This document shows positions 17,643-26,684 of a DNA stretch of 64,000 nt, in pieces. How positions within the stretch are numbered: the first letter of the stretch is position 1; each line of letters opens with the position of its first letter. This DNA is from CAVSNH01 sp963729275 (GTDB lineage Bacteria; Actinomycetota; Acidimicrobiia; Acidimicrobiales; RAAP-2), in NCBI GenBank assembly GCA_963729275.1, contig CAVSNH010000003.1, positions 620,001 to 684,000 of the forward strand. The letters run 5' to 3'. The position numbers were made by a program, and so were the translations under genes. Under the pieces are notes generated by a model. That model ran no database searches and had not been told where the DNA came from. It worked only from the letters and a program-made list of their open reading frames with translations.

Positions 17643-19400
17643 ATGCCACACCGGATCGCCCTTGTGGTGGTGATCGCCCTTGCCCTGGCCGGCATTGGAC
17701 CAATTCGCCTCTCGACGACTTCGCCACACTCGTCGGCAGCTGTGGCGAGGATCTCAGCAGCCGGGTATTCGCTGGTCGCCTCCGACGGGGGCATCTTCTC
17801 CTTTGGCGACGCCGCCTTCTACGGCTCGGCCGGCAGCCTGAAGTTGAACCAGCCCATCGTGGGCATGGCCTCGACTCCCGACGGCGGTGGCTACTGGCTG
17901 GTCGCCTCCGACGGGGGCATCTTCTCCTTTGGCGACGCCGCCTTCTACGGCTCGGCCGGCAGCCTGAAGTTGAACCAGCCCATCGTGGGCATGGCCTCGA
18001 CTCCCGACGGCGGTGGCTACTGGCTGGTCGCCTCCGACGGGGGCATCTTCTCCTTTGGCGACGCCGCCTTCTACGGCTCGGCCGGCGGCCTGAAGTTGAA
18101 CCAGCCCATCGTGGGCATGGCCTCGACTCCCGACGGCGGTGGCTACTGGCTGGTCGCCTCCGACGGGGGCATCTTCTCCTTTGGCGACGCCGCCTTCTAC
18201 GGCTCGGCCGGCAGCCTGAAGTTGAACCAGCCCATCGTGGGCATGGCCTCGACTCCCGACGGCGGTGGCTACTGGCTGGTCGCCTCCGACGGGGGCATCT
18301 TCTCCTTTGGCGACGCCGCCTTCTACGGCTCGGCCGGCAGCCTGAAGTTGAACCAGCCCATCGTGGGCATGGCCTCGACTCCCGACGGCGGTGGCTACTG
18401 GCTGGTCGCCTCCGACGGGGGCATCTTCTCCTTTGGCGACGCCGCCTTCTACGGCTCGGCCGGCAGCCTGAAGTTGAACCAGCCCATCGTGGGCATGGCC
18501 TCGACTACCCCGATGCCGACGCCGCCACCCGGAAACTGTTCGTCAACCCTCAGCGCGCCACCTGGCTGGACTGCGGCAGAGAAGACCACTGATGACACCT
18601 TCCAGAATCTCGACAACTGGAACTATGGGATCGGCGGGAATACCGGGAACTACTATCCCTGGTCCGGCTCGGGAGCCGCGCCGTACTACGGTTCGAGTGA
18701 ACACACGTATGCATCTGACTACGACGTCCCTGGCAATGTGAGCCAGACGTCCAGTGGGGCCAACTCATCGTTGTTCTCGACCTACTTGCCACAGAATTTC
18801 TCTGCGACAGGATGCGGTGTCACGTTCACCGCTCAGTACACGGGGGCCAGGAATTGGAACACGACCAACGAAGGCACTCTGACCGATTACTGGACGAGCG
18901 GCGCGATAAACACGTACAACAAGATTAGTTTCCCGACCGACGGGCGCACCAGCTTCTACGTCCAGATCAAAGCGCAGATGATGGGCTACAACGGAATCAA
19001 CAATGGAGTGTGGAATGCCCTCTGGCTCCTGCCGGTGGGCAATTGGAACGAAGACGAGATCGATCTGCAAGAGACCGGGCTTCAGGACAACAACAGCCCG
19101 AACTACGTCAACTCAACCCTGCAATCGTCCCCATCGCAAGAGATCGACAGCTATAAATCGGCTTCTGATCTATCGGCGGGCTACCACACATACGGAGTTG
19201 AGGTTACTTCGAATGGCACGATCACCACGTACCTCGACAATGTCGAGATAGGCACTATCAACGACGGTACTGGACTTACCGGGCCCTATTACCTGATCAT
19301 GAATGGTGCTCTCTTTAAGCAAGGGAAGCTCGGTGTGGGTTGGACCAACACCAACGACATGAAGATGAATATTGCCGAGGTGCAGGTTTACCAGAAGTAA
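17643..19400 (+). CDS. Secreted GH16-family glycoside hydrolase with six tandem 42-aa repeats
   Basis: About 585 aa from the ATG at 17643, where HRIALVVVIALALAGIGP forms a signal peptide or anchor; an in-frame ATG at 17625 is an alternative. Residues about 40-290 are six nearly identical repeats beginning YWLVASDGGIFSFGDA, probably beta-propeller-like blades. A short Pro linker (PMPTPPPG) leads to a GH16 jelly-roll domain with the catalytic motif E-I-D-L-Q-E in NEDEIDLQE, followed by AGYHTYGVEV and TYLDNVEIG. GH16 enzymes cut or transfer beta-glucans and galactans. It probably trims or binds the polysaccharide made by the flanking genes. Confidence 0.9.
   Translation: MPHRIALVVVIALALAGIGPIRLSTTSPHSSAAVARISAAGYSLVASDGGIFSFGDAAFYGSAGSLKLNQPIVGMASTPDGGGYWLVASDGGIFSFGDAAFYGSAGSLKLNQPIVGMASTPDGGGYWLVASDGGIFSFGDAAFYGSAGGLKLNQPIVGMASTPDGGGYWLVASDGGIFSFGDAAFYGSAGSLKLNQPIVGMASTPDGGGYWLVASDGGIFSFGDAAFYGSAGSLKLNQPIVGMASTPDGGGYWLVASDGGIFSFGDAAFYGSAGSLKLNQPIVGMASTTPMPTPPPGNCSSTLSAPPGWTAAEKTTDDTFQNLDNWNYGIGGNTGNYYPWSGSGAAPYYGSSEHTYASDYDVPGNVSQTSSGANSSLFSTYLPQNFSATGCGVTFTAQYTGARNWNTTNEGTLTDYWTSGAINTYNKISFPTDGRTSFYVQIKAQMMGYNGINNGVWNALWLLPVGNWNEDEIDLQETGLQDNNSPNYVNSTLQSSPSQEIDSYKSASDLSAGYHTYGVEVTSNGTITTYLDNVEIGTINDGTGLTGPYYLIMNGALFKQGKLGVGWTNTNDMKMNIAEVQVYQK
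17762..18507 (+). repeat. Six tandem 126-bp coding repeats
   Basis: The segment beginning GGTCGCCTCCGACGGGGG recurs at 17774, 17900, 18026, 18152, 18278 and 18404, exactly 126 bp apart. Units are almost base-identical; the third has GGC in place of AGC (Gly for Ser). The lack of synonymous drift points to recent expansion or gene conversion. Confidence 0.97.
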
Positions 19401-19820
19401 TCCTCCATTCCAGATGACTTAGATCATTTCGATAAGAGAGGAGCCACATAGGCGAAGAAATCTCTCCTGCATGCGCCGATTCCATCCAGCGCTCGTATAC
19501 GTCGGAGGGAACTTCGTCCATCCGCGCTCGTTGGTCAACACGTCTAGAAATTTGCCAGTAGGAGGGATCAGTCACGGGGGTACAGAGTGCCATCGCTCGG
19601 TGCCACGCATGGACTTGAGAGGCTATTTGCCGACATGGCACGGGCTTTGACCACCGCTGAGCGGCTGCGGAGGTTGTTGGAAGCTATGAACGGTGCCTGT
19701 AAGCAGACTGGGGGCAACGTTGCCTGCCTGTCGCGCCTCGATTGGCAAGGGAGGCGGGTCTGCACCGAGCTTGGTTGACATCTCTCTTGAGGGATGAGGT
19801 CCCGCGGGAAGGATGGAAGC
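19401..19820. other. Gene-free stretch before the IS3-like remnant
   Basis: Short frames on both strands, among them one reading ADMARALTTAERLRRLLEAM, have no recognisable family or good start. Nothing further can be supported. Confidence 0.35.
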
Positions 19821-19821
19821 C

Positions 19822-20908
19822 ATGCCCAAGAAGTTCCCGGAGGCGTTCGAACGTGCTTTGGTCCGCTTCCCCGCAGACACAGCCTGACCGGCGGCCGACT
19901 TCGACGGCTCCATCGAGTCGGTGCCGTGCTGGATGGGTCAGGCGGACAACGACGATGGGATCAAGGACGGCCTGACAACGGCCCAACAAGCCGAGATCGT
20001 CCAGCTGCGTCGGGACAAGCGGCTCCTCAAGATGGAGAACGAGATCCTTCGGCCGGCGGCAACCTACTTCGCCAAGGAACAGCTCCCAAAATGACCTTCC
20101 CCCTGGTCCAGGAGCAGGTGCCGAGAGCATCCCGGTGCGGCTGACCTGCGGGCTCCTCGGCTTGTCGCCCCAGACGTTCTACAAGTGGCAGAGGAAGCCC
20201 TGTTGCGATCGGAACCTCGCCGATGCGCATCTCGTAAACGTCATTGTCGATTGTCCATGGTGACGAGCAAGAGTTCGGCTATCGGTTCATGACCGACGAG
20301 ATCGATCGGAACGGCCAGCACGTCTCCGAGGGCCGGGTTCATCGGCGGTGCCGGGACCACCGGATCTGGTCAACGGCCACGAAGAGAGGGCGGAGGAGCT
20401 CCGGGAAGACGCGGGGCCGCGGTCCACGACGACCTCGTGAACCGGACTTCACTTGGGCACCCGCTGCGCCCTGAAGGATCTCTTCTTCAACGGGATCGTG
20501 GGCTACTCCCTCGACGACCGGATGACGGTGGGGCTGGCGACTTCGGCCCTGCGTTCTGCCATCGCTCGCCGGCAGCCGACGGGCACGCGTCGTCGTCCAC
20601 TCCGACCGAGGCGGGCAGTCAGAGTTCCGCTCCCGGGCCTTCCGAGCGGTGCTGAAAGTGTTGGGGCTCACCGGGTCGATGGGTCGGGTGGCTGCCGCCG
20701 GCGACGACGCCCCATGGAGTCCTTCTACTCGCTCCTCCAGAAGAATGTCCTCAACCGCCGCCGTTGGTCAACGAGGAACGAGCTGCGCTTCGCCATCATC
20801 ACCCGGATCGAGCGCACCTACAATCGCCGGGGTCGTCATCGGGCACTCGGGAAACCCGTCCCCGTCGAGTTCGAGCTCGCCTTTGCCGACCACGAGCTGG
20901 CAGCATGA
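19822..20908 (+). mobile_element. Decayed IS3-family insertion sequence
   Basis: OrfA is recognisable from MPKKFPEAFERALVRFPADT and QLRRDKRLLKMENEILRPAA, the helix-turn-helix and leucine-zipper end. OrfB fragments follow in changing frames: EFGYRFMTDEI, RIWSTATKRGRRSSGK, ALKDLFFNGIVGYSLDDRM, LTGSMGRVAAAGDDAPWSPSTRSS (other frame MESFYSLLQKNVLNRR) and RTYNRRGRHRALGKPVP. At least four frame changes and stops make it inactive. It lies between the GH16 gene and the methyltransferase gene and shows past insertion within the glycan locus. Confidence 0.85.
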
Positions 20909-20988
20909 TCAGTCACAACCGCCGTCAACCAAACTCAGAGCAGACCCTTCCTCAAATCTTGCTTCGGGACTGGTTGGCGTAGCAGGCT

Positions 20989-21930
20989 TTGCGAATGAGG
21001 GCTTTCCTGTTGCGGATCACAACCGGGGCCGAGCGGTTGAGGATCTGGCTTGTTCACCAGCAGTGGTTTTCAAGCAAGCTGTTGCCCGCCATGCCTAGAA
21101 GGCTCCGGTGGGCGTTGCGGACCGTCTACCTGAAGCCGGTCGATCTCGCCGACCGACTGCGAGGCCCGAATCACCCAGTTGTGCCTCCTCGGGCGCACAA
21201 CTACTCGGGAGCCTCCATGGCCACTGACTGGGGGGATTGGTCCGAAGCCGTCGACGCGCTGCGCGACCTCGCGGGCCTCACACCGTCATCACGAGTACTC
21301 GACGTCGGATGTGGCATGGGGCGGCTCGCGGCCGCCATGTCGAGCTTCCTCGACGCTAGTGGGTCCTACGACGGGCTTGACATTGTTCCGGATGGGATCA
21401 AATGGTGCAAGGAGAACATCGTTGGTCGACATGACAACGTGAACTTCACGTTGTCCGATGTCCGCAACGGCGAGTACAACCCCCAGGGAAAGACTGAGGC
21501 CGTCGACTATCGCTTTCCATTCGATGACGAGTTATTCGATCTGGTCGTGCTTGTATCGGTCTTTACCCATATGCTTCCGGCTGATTTGGAACATTACCTT
21601 GAGGAGATTGTGCGAATACTCAAGCCGACCGGGAGGTGCTTTGCGACGTACTACCTACTCACGGAGGAATCGCGCGAACTGATGCTAACTAAGGACTCGA
21701 GGAAGTCTTTCAAACATCACTTCGGCTCCTATTCGGTCATGAGCGCAAAGGTGCCCGAGCTAGGGGTCGCCTACGACGCAGAATTCATCGAACAGCTGTA
21801 TGCTCAGCACGGGCTTACGAGCGAGCGGTACCTTGGTTGGTGGTTTCGTGGTCAACCATCGCTCCGGACCCCTTTGCCTGGTGAACAGGACGCGTTGGTG
21901 GCTCGGAAATGCGCCGCCAGCCCCGAGTAG
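20989..21930 (+). CDS. Class I SAM-dependent methyltransferase
   Basis: A 313-aa protein with a Rossmann methyltransferase domain: VLDVGCGMGRLAAAM is the SAM-binding motif I, YDGLDIVPDGIKWCKENI gives the acidic residue for the ribose, and FDLVVLVSVFTHMLPADLEHYL with RILKPTGRCFATYYL are motifs II-III. About 100 residues precede the domain, including a basic hydrophobic part. In this setting it may O-methylate a sugar or the end of a glycan chain; that role is inferred. The start is the TTG at 20989 or the ATG at 20995, neither with a strong ribosome site. Confidence 0.87.
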   Translation: MRMRAFLLRITTGAERLRIWLVHQQWFSSKLLPAMPRRLRWALRTVYLKPVDLADRLRGPNHPVVPPRAHNYSGASMATDWGDWSEAVDALRDLAGLTPSSRVLDVGCGMGRLAAAMSSFLDASGSYDGLDIVPDGIKWCKENIVGRHDNVNFTLSDVRNGEYNPQGKTEAVDYRFPFDDELFDLVVLVSVFTHMLPADLEHYLEEIVRILKPTGRCFATYYLLTEESRELMLTKDSRKSFKHHFGSYSVMSAKVPELGVAYDAEFIEQLYAQHGLTSERYLGWWFRGQPSLRTPLPGEQDALVARKCAASPE

Positions 21931-22292
21931 TGCGTTGCGGCATTGACCCGGTCAGACTCGGACAGTCGCGCACGCTTGCCAGCACGGGCTGTTACAACGC
22001 GCGAAACGTTGCGCCGGGCAAGCCGCGCTGCGCGTCGGCTAGGTTCGCTGCCATCACGATGTCATTGCCACGATGCACCAGGTGTGCAACTGCAGATGGC
22101 TGATAGCGGCGCCGGCTGAGGGATAGAGGAAGCGGGATGAGCAAGAGGCCGTAGACAGAGTCGTTCATTCGTCGTGCATCTGTGAGGTCTCAAGCGGTGG
22201 CACTCAGTGCCAGGGGGCCCCGAAAGTAGGGGTCGAACTGCGGGTTTCCGAGATCCGCCAGGAAGGCCTGGCCGAGTCCGTGACATGTTGAC
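21931..22292. other. Gene-free stretch between convergent genes
   Basis: It separates the methyltransferase from the convergent GT2 gene. No supported gene, and no clear terminator hairpin was seen. Confidence 0.35.
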
Positions 22293-23462
22293 TTAGGTGC
22301 AAACGACCTCACGTCTCCCTACGAGGTATCCGACGATGGTCGTGATCAGGCCAATACAGACCATCGCGGAGCGCGCGAAGCCCCCAAGGTCGCCTCGGAA
22401 GCCAGCGCACAGACCATCGGCGACTCCGCGGGGCAACGTAGAGAGCACGTATCTACGCTCGCTGGACAGTGCTTGCTCGCCGCCGGCGCGCTGCGCCACG
22501 GCTGCCTTCGATATTCCCTCGGCGTAGCAGCGCCTGAGAAAGTACGGCACCGTTGCCCGCTCCGCCGCGACATGATGGCGAACGACAGCGGGAGGGACGT
22601 GCAGGAGCTGCGCTCCGACGAGGATCCGCTGCAAGCGCAGCGCGAACTCGGTTTCCTCGCATCCGAGGGGAACCGAACCGAGGCGTCCCAAGGCCGTATC
22701 GAAAGAACCAACCCTGTCGAAGACCGATCGTCGGAACGACATGGTAGTCCCGAGAAGGTTGCGCTGAGGCGTAACTATGTTTGGCAGGCCGCGATAGCTG
22801 CAGCCGACGACCCAGTCGAACTCAGGCGGGAACCATCGGGGACGGTCTCGTTCAGGCCAGACTGGGACCGCAACACCGCCCGCGCCTGCTACGTGCGGGC
22901 GATATTGCGCGAGCAGTTCCTCTAGCCATCCGGGGTCCGCCTCGGCGTCATCGTCGAGGAAAGCCACCACATCACATTTGGCATGTCGAACGCCAGCGTT
23001 GCGCGCGCCGGACAAACCGCGCGGATCAATGCTTGCGAGCACGTCGATGTCGCTGCCAAGCGCCGACCGGGCTCGCCTAAGCAACTGCGGGTTGTGGTCG
23101 ATGACCACGAGGCATTGGTCGGGAGGCCGCCGTTGTGCGCGCAAGGACGCGATCGCACTAAGGAGAGAATTCCAGCGACGCTCGGTATAGGCGCAAACGA
23201 CGACGGCTACAGTGTTGGGCGGGCCGGAGATAAATCGATCGCGTCGCAGTTCGACATCGTGGAGCCCCTCTGTGATGGCTTTCACACTCGTGTCGACCGA
23301 GTTCTGCCGTCTTGCCCTGTTCGGCGCTGGCCCCCGTTCCACATCGTCGGCCGCCGCATGATGCCCACCAATCCTCAACGGCAACCCCTCCCTTCGGGCT
23401 CTGGTGGGCTCGTAACTACCCCAACGACGATCACCCAGAGCGAAAATCAAGTGTTTCACCAC
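22293..23462 (-). CDS. Family 2 glycosyltransferase with C-terminal membrane segment
   Basis: Up to 389 aa. The GT-A domain starts at about residue 84 with VAVVVCAYTERRWNSLLSAI, then SGARNAGVRHAKCDVVAFLD leading into DDDAEADPGWLEEL, the metal-binding acidic cluster. LGTTMSFRRSVFDRVGSFD and GCEETEFALRLQ are acceptor-side motifs. The last 40 residues are hydrophobic (SAMVCIGLITTIVGYLVG). The first 80 residues are low in motifs, so the real start may be later. It probably adds a sugar during assembly of the repeat unit. Confidence 0.87.
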   Translation of the reverse strand: MVKHLIFALGDRRWGSYEPTRARREGLPLRIGGHHAAADDVERGPAPNRARRQNSVDTSVKAITEGLHDVELRRDRFISGPPNTVAVVVCAYTERRWNSLLSAIASLRAQRRPPDQCLVVIDHNPQLLRRARSALGSDIDVLASIDPRGLSGARNAGVRHAKCDVVAFLDDDAEADPGWLEELLAQYRPHVAGAGGVAVPVWPERDRPRWFPPEFDWVVGCSYRGLPNIVTPQRNLLGTTMSFRRSVFDRVGSFDTALGRLGSVPLGCEETEFALRLQRILVGAQLLHVPPAVVRHHVAAERATVPYFLRRCYAEGISKAAVAQRAGGEQALSSERRYVLSTLPRGVADGLCAGFRGDLGGFARSAMVCIGLITTIVGYLVGRREVVCT

Positions 23463-23836
23463 GTCTGGATCGATTCAAGACGAGCTCATCGGCCCTCGCA
23501 GTTCCAAAAGGGATCGAGGTCCGGCACCAAGCGAGACGGTTATCTTGGTGGTCCACGCCGTGGCCCGAACCGGCACGTTGAGCGCGTCGGCGACGAGCTC
23601 GGTACGCATGTACTTGGCCAGTGACTACTCGGCGACTAGTTTGGTCAAGAACTGTCGCCGCACCTCGACGAACCCTCCACGGTGGCGATGCAGGCATCCC
23701 GCACCACTCCCAATAGAGCCCTTTTGACAGGTTATGGCCCGTCACCTGCAAAGACGTTTACTCGGTCGGATTTGGGCGACCGGAGCTCCCCTGAAGACTT
23801 CCTAGATAGCAAGCGAGAGCTCGATGGCTTCGCCAA
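23463..23836. other. Gene-free stretch
   Basis: Only short, motif-free frames are present ahead of the decayed cupin gene. I see nothing to call. Confidence 0.35.
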
Positions 23837-24681
23837 GTGGCCGCGAAGGCCCAGCCAATGCAAAGTCCATCTGACTCGGGGGTCGTTGCCGACTTGACTC
23901 ACGGCCTGCCCCGTCAGTCGGTGATCTGCGACAAGGCCGCTCAGCCTCTTGCTGGTTCCGTAGGGAGGGCCGCGGGCGCGCCGCCCCTGCAGGTGGACCT
24001 CAACCGTATAAGAGACACCAATGCGTGGCTTACACTGCCCAAGATCGAGGCTGACCCGGATTACGCCGAGCCGATGAACGGAGTCCTCGATGAGCTTGAG
24101 CACTCGATGATTGGCCGGTAAGGCAGATGCGCGATCGGGTCGCCTCTATCTTCGTCTCCTCGCCGGACTCCGTCATGCCTGCCCATTTCGATATAGAACA
24201 CAGCCTGCTGATGCCGGCCAGCGGAGCCACGACCGTCGGCTTCGGACCTCGTGAGAGCGAGCTACCCCGTCGGCACGAGGTTCAGCGGCACTGGGGCGCC
24301 TCGCATCGGTGGATCGAGTCCCTGCCCCCGAAGCTGGCGCCCTACGAGGTCACGCCGGGGCGGGGGGTGTGCAAACCCCCGGTAGAACCGCACTGGGTGC
24401 ACAACCGTCCTGCAATCTCGCTCTCTGTCACCCTGTGCTTCGCGGCCATCACCGAGCGGGAGAACGCGATTGAAACGTTCAACGGTAGCAGCGGTCGTTT
24501 CACCTACGCCGCCAGCGGCCGGGTCAGTCGCCTCCGTCGACGTGGCCAAAGTGTCTGCCATGCGATCCTGGAGGCTCGTCAGGTATATGCGTCCGGGATC
24601 GGAGCCAGAATGGCAGGGCCTGAGCGTGCGGCTTGCGGCTTGCGAGCGCGTGGAGCTGAGGGTCGGGTCTCGCGTCCGTGA
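23837..24681 (+). pseudogene. Decayed Cupin_8/JmjC-like protein, paralogue of 28245-29156
   Basis: Two frames together match the intact gene at 28245-29156. The first (to 24121) has HGLPRQSVICDKAAQPL and NAWLTLPKIEADPDYAEPMN; a TAA at 24119-24121 and a frameshift interrupt it. The second (from 24127) has IFVSSPDSVMPAHFDIEHS, with the H-x-D iron site, and PPVEPHWVHNRPAISLSVT with the distal His. The N-terminal 45 or so residues are weakly preserved. It is probably a duplicate that lost function while the minus-strand copy remained whole. Confidence 0.8.
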
Positions 24682-24739
24682 GCGACCTGGGGCTGGTCAT
24701 CTGCTACGCGGTCGCGGTATCTCGAGGGGAGCTGGGTTC

Positions 24740-25921
24740 GTGAGCGAGCACATCGAACGTGACATCGAGGCAGTGCTGGAAGCCCGTATCGGACGCGAAT
24801 GCGTGTTCATGCCGTCCGGTCGATTTGCCATTCTCCTTGCATTCCAACTGCTCCTCTCGCCCGGCGATCGCATCCTCATGTCCCCGCTCGAGGACGACAC
24901 CGTGTTTTTCGGCGCTCTCGCGGCCGGGCTCCGGCCGGTGATGGCGCCGGTGTCGACCGACGATGGAAACATGCGTCTCGACGCAATCGATGACGAAGCG
25001 TGGCCGAACCTTTCCGCCGTTCTGACAGGTAACACCTATGGCCTTCCCGACCGTGTCATCGAGCTCAGCGCAACGTGCAGCCGATTCGATATTCCACTGA
25101 TCGAAGATGCCGCCCATGCGCTTGAGACGGACGTCGACGGGCGCCCCATAGGGAGCTATGGAGCGGTTTCCGCCTTCAGCTTCTCGAAGCACCTCCCCGG
25201 TCGCGGCGGCGTTCTCGCGTTCGGCCCTGAGGTCAGCCGCAAGGACATCGTCCAATTGCGCGATCGGCTCATGCTGCCGAGGCCGATTGGCAAGGGAGTG
25301 GTCGGCGTCGCGCGATCGGCGGCCAGGGCGCCGCTGGAGACCCTCCATCTCATGCGGGGGCTGGACCGCGTGCGTCACCTGATGCATCCCGCCAGACCTG
25401 CTCCATGGCGAGTGCCGCTTCGTGCATCTCAGCTGGAACACGCGCGTTCCAGCGGTGACCTGAGTCGGTTCGACGGTTGGATGGAGACGGCGTACCCGGA
25501 CTACCGGATGCGACAGCGATCGAGCCATTTGAAGCGGACGCTGGGCGGCCTGCGCAACCTCGAGCGGGACCGCGAGGAGCGGACCGCGGGCGTGCTTCGG
25601 CTTCGTGCGCTCGATGCGGTTTCCCCGGCGGCCCGTGAGGGCGCTCCACTGCCGTTGCTACGTGTGCCACTCCTGATAGAGGACCGGGACGCCGTGGCCC
25701 TCGAGCTGCGCCGACACGGGATAAACGTGTTTTTCGTGTACGCGCCGCCACTGGACGAGTATTCCGGGCCAGAGTTCTGTGAGCCCTCTCCGCTGCCGGA
25801 GGCAGCCCGATGGTGGGCCACCCACATCCTTCCCGTCGACCCACACGATGCGGTGCGCGTTCTCGTGCTGGTCGCGAAGAACCGGATCCGCCTGACCCCC
25901 GCGGCCCCGCCACCGGTATGA
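24740..25921 (+). CDS. DegT/DnrJ/EryC1-like PLP-dependent aminotransferase
   Basis: A 393-aa fold-type I PLP enzyme from the GTG at 24740, which has GAGGGGAGC about 10 bases ahead. ECVFMPSGRFAILLAFQLLL is the cofactor phosphate/ring region, LIEDAAHALETDVDGRPIGS carries the conserved Asp-x-x-His, and AFSFSKHLPGRGGVLAF contains the probable PLP Lys. Sugar aminotransferases of this family make amino sugars for surface glycans. Some relatives act in other pathways, and the C-terminal half is divergent. Upstream extension to 24470 would read through the decayed cupin gene and is rejected. Confidence 0.82.
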   Translation: MSEHIERDIEAVLEARIGRECVFMPSGRFAILLAFQLLLSPGDRILMSPLEDDTVFFGALAAGLRPVMAPVSTDDGNMRLDAIDDEAWPNLSAVLTGNTYGLPDRVIELSATCSRFDIPLIEDAAHALETDVDGRPIGSYGAVSAFSFSKHLPGRGGVLAFGPEVSRKDIVQLRDRLMLPRPIGKGVVGVARSAARAPLETLHLMRGLDRVRHLMHPARPAPWRVPLRASQLEHARSSGDLSRFDGWMETAYPDYRMRQRSSHLKRTLGGLRNLERDREERTAGVLRLRALDAVSPAAREGAPLPLLRVPLLIEDRDAVALELRRHGINVFFVYAPPLDEYSGPEFCEPSPLPEAARWWATHILPVDPHDAVRVLVLVAKNRIRLTPAAPPPV

Positions 25922-26189
25922 CGTTACGTTGTCGCATGAGCCAGCCAACGAAGCGTCGTACCGGTCGATCGGGCACGTCGGATTCGGCGCAGACCTGAAG
26001 GTGTAATCGGTCACGAACCTCTACAAGCTGCCGGATTAGCGATGACTGCGGCTGGAACCGGGGTCTCGGGGACCTGCCCCGCTTGTGCCCGCGTATTGCT
26101 CTCGCAACGGTTCCTCGGTCTGCTGGAGCGTCTGTCGTGTGTACCTAATCCGCGTGGACGGGGCGCGTAGCGGGCTTTGCCCCGGTGAG

Positions 26190-26640
26190 CTCGATCGTGG
26201 CTGTCAACACTGGCCTGCCAGATCGGAGTCCGTACGAAGTCATCCCGAACTACGTGCCGACGCCGTTGTCACAGATGCCCTCCCGCAGCCCGACGGGAAG
26301 TTCTCTTCGTCGCGGACTTGACTCGTGAAAAGGGCATCGATGTGTTGACCGCCGCCTGGCGCCTCGGCATTGTGTCCTGGACGAAACGCCGCTGGAACTC
26401 CGAGAGGATCGAGCTGCTCGGCTTGTTGGACCGCGACGCCATCACATCACTTATCGGGATCTCCAGCGTCGTCCTGGTCCCATCGAATGTTCCCGACTAC
26501 TTCCCGACGATGGTTCCCGAGCCGATGGCCGCAGGGCACTCGAGCGGGTGGGCTTGTTCACAGCGTCCGCCGTGGTGGGACTCGTCGAGAACCTCTACGA
26601 GGGGCTGATCACTGACGGATCGACGCGCCAGTGATCGACC
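26190..26640 (+). pseudogene. Remnant of a family 4 glycosyltransferase
   Basis: Pieces in alternating frames match the C-terminal half of a GT-B enzyme: SPYEVIPNYVPTPLS, TREKGIDVLTAAW, RIELLGLLDRDAITSLIG, SSVVLVPSNVPDYFPTMVPE and then ALERV. This is the order NDP-sugar domain to E-x7-E motif, but with several frameshifts and the N-terminal half missing. It is non-functional. Confidence 0.75.
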
Positions 26641-26684
26641 GCAGTGCACTCGGAGTTTCATCGACGGCCAGCAGACAGCGGATC

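Noticed and set aside
17762..18507. Regular direct repeats that could suggest a CRISPR array
   Set aside because: The units are 126 bp, contiguous and coding; there are no unique spacers and no cas genes.
17540..18592. Alternative frame through the GH16 repeats encoding Leu/Arg-rich repeats
   Set aside because: It is the +2 shadow of the repeat DNA and ends soon after the repeats, with no function seen.
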